From: Planctomycetota bacterium
GTDB lineage: Bacteria > Planctomycetota > UBA1135 > GCA-002686595
DNA: 6,394 nucleotides
Reading direction: 5' to 3'
Assembly: GCA_029259675.1 (NCBI GenBank)
Contig: JAJDES010000295.1
Span: forward strand, 1-6,394
Shown in pieces: positions 6,123-6,394 of this stretch. Every line of letters begins with the position of its first letter. Position 1 is the first letter of the stretch. Below the pieces are notes generated by a model, which saw nothing but the letters and a program-made list of their open reading frames with translations, had not been told where the DNA came from and made no database searches. A program made the position numbers and the translations under genes.

Positions 6123-6394
6123 ATGCTTTGCAAGCAGCTCAGAATAGGCGCCCGGACGACCCCGGCACGATTCCTTGGTGCTGCCGTCTTGATCCTTGCC
6201 GGTTGCGGCGCTGACGAACCTGCCGGGCCCAACGTCCTGCTGCTGAGCGTGGACACGATGCGAGCCGACCGCCTGGGTGCCTTCGGATATGAACGGCCCA
6301 CCAGCCCGGAATTGGATGGCCTTGCCGCCACGTCCACGGTTTTCCTGCGCGCCCAAACCCAGGCTCCCTGGACCTTGCCCTCCTTGGCCTCCCT
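6123..6394 (+). CDS. Lipoprotein sulfatase/alkaline-phosphatase-superfamily hydrolase (3' end missing)
   Basis: The gene runs off the window; 90 full codons are visible with no stop. Residues 1-27 are a signal peptide (Arg and Lys residues, then FLGAAVLILAG) with a canonical lipobox L-A-G-C at Cys28, predicting a lipid-anchored envelope protein. The sulfatase fold begins directly after: PNVLLLSVDTMRADRLGAFG at 36-55, where D44 is the expected first metal ligand, then PTSPELDGLA at 59-68 and APWTLPSLAS at 81-90. The last segment aligns with the C/S-x-P-x-R active-site signature of sulfatases. Here the nucleophile position is Thr84, and the position usually Arg (or His in close TLPSH-type relatives) is Leu88. 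True sulfatase activity is therefore uncertain; a phosphoester, phosphoglycerol or phosphoethanolamine transfer role is possible. It diverges from the glycosyltransferase gene. Confidence 0.85.
   Translation, partial: MLCKQLRIGARTTPARFLGAAVLILAGCGADEPAGPNVLLLSVDTMRADRLGAFGYERPTSPELDGLAATSTVFLRAQTQAPWTLPSLAS

Noticed and set aside
6054..6356. Minus-strand open frame of 100 codons opposite the sulfatase start.
   Set aside because: The plus strand here encodes a lipobox and recognisable sulfatase motifs, so the minus-strand frame is a shadow.
1..6394. Search for CRISPR arrays, insertion-sequence ends, tRNAs, phage or defence genes.
   Set aside because: No short spaced direct repeats, terminal inverted repeats with a transposase, cloverleaf sequence or defence-type domain was seen. 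The only tandem repeat is coding, within the lipoprotein gene.

Overview
The window is an ordinary-looking piece of chromosome from a moderately high-GC Gram-negative-type bacterium. Two secreted proteins with lipoprotein signals, a membrane glycosyltransferase of the GT39/ArnT-like class and a lipoprotein sulfatase point to an organism with a rich envelope. Planctomycetota is my best guess, with Myxococcota or Acidobacteriota as alternatives. This is inferred from gene style only; no rRNA or other phylogenetic marker is present. I see no tRNA, rRNA, CRISPR array, insertion sequence, integrase or phage gene.

Left half (1-3535, + strand): the distal part of a phosphate-specific transport (Pst) operon. 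It holds the 3' end of pstA (permease), pstB (ATPase), an unrecognised lipoprotein-like gene, and phoU (negative regulator of phosphate uptake and signalling). pstS, pstC and the start of pstA would lie upstream of base 1. The genes are spaced 106, 46 and 16 bases apart, all on one strand and without an obvious terminator, so co-transcription is likely. The notable item is the gene between pstB and phoU. Its product is a putative lipoprotein whose mature part is almost entirely four gapless tandem repeats of exactly 62 residues, with 22 positions invariant in all four copies. I do not recognise this repeat as a named domain.

Middle and right (3536-5939, - strand): a convergent gene follows a 142-base gap. 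It encodes a 753-residue polytopic membrane protein of the dolichyl-phosphate-mannose-protein mannosyltransferase/ArnT-like type, with a soluble C-terminal region rich in TPR-like helices.

Right end (6123-6394, + strand): a divergently transcribed gene begins 183 bases upstream of the glycosyltransferase start. It encodes the N-terminus of a lipoprotein sulfatase/alkaline-phosphatase-superfamily enzyme, cut by the window edge. Its apparent nucleophile position is Thr rather than Cys or Ser.

PstA and PstB would power inner-membrane phosphate import, and PhoU would link transporter activity to regulation. The repeat protein, by position and predicted export, may act at the periplasmic side of the same system, but nothing in its sequence proves that. 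The glycosyltransferase and sulfatase are separate envelope functions with no demonstrated link to the pst genes.
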